Shown: positions 60,801 through 64,000 of the stretch, in pieces
How the letters are laid out: every line of letters begins with the position of its first letter
How positions within the stretch are numbered: the stretch's first letter is position 1
The notes under the pieces: model-generated
Told to the model about the DNA's origin: nothing
Seen by the model: only the letters and a program-made list of their open reading frames with translations
Databases searched by the model: none
Position numbers and translations under genes: made by a program
DNA from: Monilinia fructicola
Lineage: Eukaryota > Ascomycota > Leotiomycetes > Helotiales > Sclerotiniaceae
Length of the DNA: 64,000 nucleotides
Assembly (NCBI GenBank): GCA_008692225.1
Contig: VICG01000003.1
Coordinates: 2,535,501 to 2,599,500, forward strand
Reading direction: 5' to 3'

Positions 60801-63800
60801 TTAATATCTTTAGCTTTACTAATAATAATTTAATTAATTATTTAAATTCTTTAAGTAGATTAAAATCATTTTCTTTATTAATTAATAATATTTTCTATAT
60901 TTTATAGATTACTTTTTATATTTTATAATAATTAAAATATTTTTTGTAATTATAATATTTTTTATTATATTCATTTTAAATTTATAATATTTATTAATAA
61001 GATATATAAAATTAATATAAATAACAATTTACTTATATTCAAAATCTAATTATTTCAATAGTTTTCCTAAAATTAATTATATTAACTAATAAGTATACCC
61101 TAACTAAAGGATTTTGGAGAATTTTAATAATATAATATATATTAATTATTTATTAACTTTTAAACTAAAAAATTAATTTATTAAAAAGGAATTGCGGATG
61201 CTAAGGATCAAATTTAAGAAATATATAATTCGATATATAATTTAATAGTTAATATATAGAATTATTAAAAAATGCCTTTAATTTTGTTATATTATTAATA
61301 GCTTTTTTAGTTAATATATAAAATATAATAAAAAGCTTTTTTAATATAAAAGCTTCAATTTCAAGATTGCAAAAGGTAGATTTTGAATTTATATTAGTGG
61401 CTTTAATATTAGTATTAAGAAATTAATTGATAGTAAGCTTTTTTAATAACAATTTGTTATTGAAATAATAAAGAACGAATTGTATTAAAATATACTTATT
61501 AAATAATATAAAAAAATCAAACGGATTATCAAAGTTATGTGTTACTTTTAAATAATCGAATTTATTAATAAATTTAAATGTTTGTTTAGGATCAATAATT
61601 AGCTTATTATTATTATTATTAATATCTTTAATATATAATAGCAATTTAAATATTAAAGGCAAATTATTTAATATATAAACAATATTCTTTAATGATAATA
61701 TAGATTTCGAAAAATGCTTTGTTAAGATTATAGTTTTTAAACTTTTTAAAAAATTATAATTAATATATTTAAATGTTTTATAAAGCAATACATTTATTTT
61801 ATTACAATTTATAATATTAAAAATATTGAAAATTTAACCTAAAAAAAGTAAATTGTATATTTTTTATATTAAAATTTTAATCTTTCTTTTTTTTGCTAAA
61901 GTAATTAATTTATTAATATTTATTAATATTTTTATTATATATATTTAAAATTAAATTTCCTTTTTAATAATTATTATCTATTTATTAAGGAATATTCTAT
62001 TGCAAATTATCAAATTTATATAATAAAAGCGAAATAAATATAGAATATAATAATCAATATTTTTTTAATTAATTTTATTAATATATATATTAAAATATTT
62101 AGTGTTTTTATATACTTCACTTTGAATAATAATATTTTATATAATTTTAAAATATTGGGGCTTTTAGTTTTAAGTGTATTAAATATTCATAGCAAAATAA
62201 TTTATAAATATAATTTATTAAAATGAATTCAAAATTTATTTAATATTAAAAATTCGTTAACTATTTTAGCTATTGTTAATCTTAAATATAAAACTATTTT
62301 TTAAAAGTTTTATATAATTTTTAATTTTATTGTTATTTCTAAAAGTTTATTGATTTTAGCTTTATTTTTTTCGTTGAATAATAAAGTTTAAGCTAATATT
62401 TTTATTCATTTTGTTTTTATTAATAAAGCTATTATTGAAAACTTGATTAATAAAGTTCAATATAAGTATTGTAATGTATTTTAATAGTATTTAATAATGA
62501 TTATAATAAAACAATTGATTTAAATATAATTTAAATTAATCTTTAAAGTTATAAGAAAATATTAAATAATTAATAAATAAAAATAAAAGGAAATATAAAG
62601 ATCAATAAATAAATTAAAATAATATATAGAATTATTAAAATAATGATTTTTTGTTCTTATAAACCGTTTTTGAATATGTTATATTATATTTTATTATATT
62701 ATATTAAAGATTAAAGGATTAAAATAAAAAAGGGGATAAATAGTGGAAAAGGGATAAATAATAGGAAAAAAAGGGGAAGTAGAAAAAAAAGGGGAAGGTA
62801 AAAAAGATAACGTTGAAAATGAAAATAAAATGACGCTATTATATATTTGTTTTAATAATAAATATAATAAATGAATATTGTTGCTACGATATAGATTTGA
62901 TAGTATATATAAAGTATATACGCTGTTAAGTATAATATACAGCTTTATACCCTATATTAATAAAAAAGTTCAAGCTTTCATATATTCTTATATAATACTT
63001 ATATTATAATAGGTAATTAATTTTTATAACTGAATTTATAAATTAATAATGTTAATGTATATAATGTATATTTTAAAAAATAAAATATAATAATCGAAAT
63101 AATATAAATTTGATTTAATTTCTTCTTATATAGTCCTAAAGGGATATAAAAAGCTCAAATATAATATATATTAATATATCATTTTATATATCGCTTTTAT
63201 TTAATATTCAAAGTAGATATAATATTAAACGATCTTTATTAATATATAATAAATATTTTAAATATAATTTTATAACCCTAATTATTAAATTTTATTTAAA
63301 AGTGTAAAAAAGCATAAATTATAAATCAAATAAAATAACCTATTATAAAATTTATAGTAATAAAATGATACAATTTATTATAAATCCATTTAATTTATTT
63401 ATAATATATATAACGTTTAATGAATTTATTCTTTAAAATGAAAAGTTCAATGTTCAATACTAATTTAATAGATCCTAAAAATATACAAAAAGTAAGTTTA
63501 TATACCTAATTCATAAAAAATATTCTGAATTTATAAATTTAATATTAATATCTTTTTTATTATTAGTTTTCAAATAAATTAAAAAGGGTATAATAAAAAA
63601 CTTATATATAATCTTATAATTATTTTTAAATGATATAATATTTATATACGATTTTAGGATAATAATATTTAAATATTTTATAAAAAATAATTATTTATAA
63701 ATATTTTAAATATTATAATATATTAATAATAATTTATTGTTAAAACATTTAGGTTATATATAAAAATCACTTTTGCTTTTATATATAATTAATTATAAAC

Positions 63801-64000
63801 GTTTTAAATATTAGATTATAATATTTTATTATAATAATATTAAAAAAGATTATTTTAAGTATATTTAAAATCTATAATTAATTGTATATATTTTATATAT
63901 ATTTGAAAATGTTTAATTATTAAATAGAATATATAAAATCAAATTATTTTATTAATTAATATTAGTTTTATATAAACAGATTATTTTTGAATTCTAATTG

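Larger units (their letters stand above)
32405..64000. other. A/T-rich gene desert (RIP island or pericentromere-like block)
   Basis: More than 31 kb, to the end of the window, with almost only A and T. The few open frames are short, low-complexity peptides (poly-I/N/Y/L) and none resembles a protein. The block contains several repeat families whose copies differ by transitions, nested TIR elements, a large inverted pair, and long patches in which G or C is preferentially missing on one strand. This is what RIP-mutated transposons look like. RIP islands in ascomycetes are usually heterochromatic; a centromere is possible but unproven. The parts not listed separately (for example 38800-41580, 53000-57170, 57880-64000) show no recognisable unit. 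Confidence 0.85.

Noticed and set aside
61423..61788. 121-codon frame on the minus strand in the desert
   Set aside because: Made of I, N, K, L, F and Y as expected from random A/T sequence. A RIP-decayed transposon remnant is possible but cannot be shown.
32405..64000. Mitochondrial DNA or a mitochondrial insertion, because of the A/T content
   Set aside because: No respiratory-chain, rRNA or tRNA genes are visible, and the RIP-like changes and TIR elements are nuclear features.

Overview
The window looks like nuclear DNA of a filamentous ascomycete, most probably a Leotiomycete of the Sclerotiniaceae type. The protein sequences have that flavour; this is recognition by eye, not a database result. 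The genes carry short spliceosomal introns (mostly 50-65 nt) with GTANGT/GTGAGT-type donors and CTAAC/CTGAC-like branch sites. Repeats differ from each other mainly by C-to-T and G-to-A changes, which is the mark of RIP (repeat-induced point mutation).

Layout. Positions 1-28,900 are ordinary gene space with eight protein genes: a PRP45/SNW splicing factor (+, 75-1913); a membrane-anchored GH16 glucanase-like protein (+, 6572-7926); TIM22 (+, 8604-9300); a DHA1-type MFS transporter (-, 12283-9962); a questin-oxidase-like (PF14027) protein (-, 15010-13340); a PhoD-like phosphatase (+, 17316-19890); an unrecognised protein (+, about 21131-22810); and a very large unrecognised protein (-, 28872-23603). 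Introns were placed by hand from splice signals and phase. Positions 28,900-32,400 are non-coding and hold microsatellites. From about 32,405 to the end (over 31 kb) the sequence is overwhelmingly A/T, has no credible gene, and is built from nested repeat families. I read it as a RIP island or a possible pericentromeric block.

Function. The genes do not form an evident pathway. PRP45 (spliceosome) and TIM22 (mitochondrial carrier import) are housekeeping genes. GH16, PhoD, MFS and PF14027 are typical accessory genes. The MFS and PF14027 genes are neighbours on one strand, but with no synthase nearby they do not make a metabolite cluster.

Main oddities. (1) Six one-base frame breaks sit in four genes between 0.7 and 12.1 kb, two of them in genes expected to be essential; five look like one extra base in a short homopolymer and the sixth is a lost base. 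No break is seen in the larger coding length from 13 to 29 kb. This points to consensus errors in the left part rather than to real gene death. (2) At least three families of TA-flanked, transposase-less TIR elements (MITEs) are present. One is nested inside another, and uninterrupted copies give the empty site. (3) A RIP-decayed repeat forms an inverted pair with arms of about 1.4 kb or more. (4) A MITE family keeps a tRNA A-box-like motif and a conserved hairpin. (5) A MITE family carries a 14-bp minisatellite whose copy number differs between elements.
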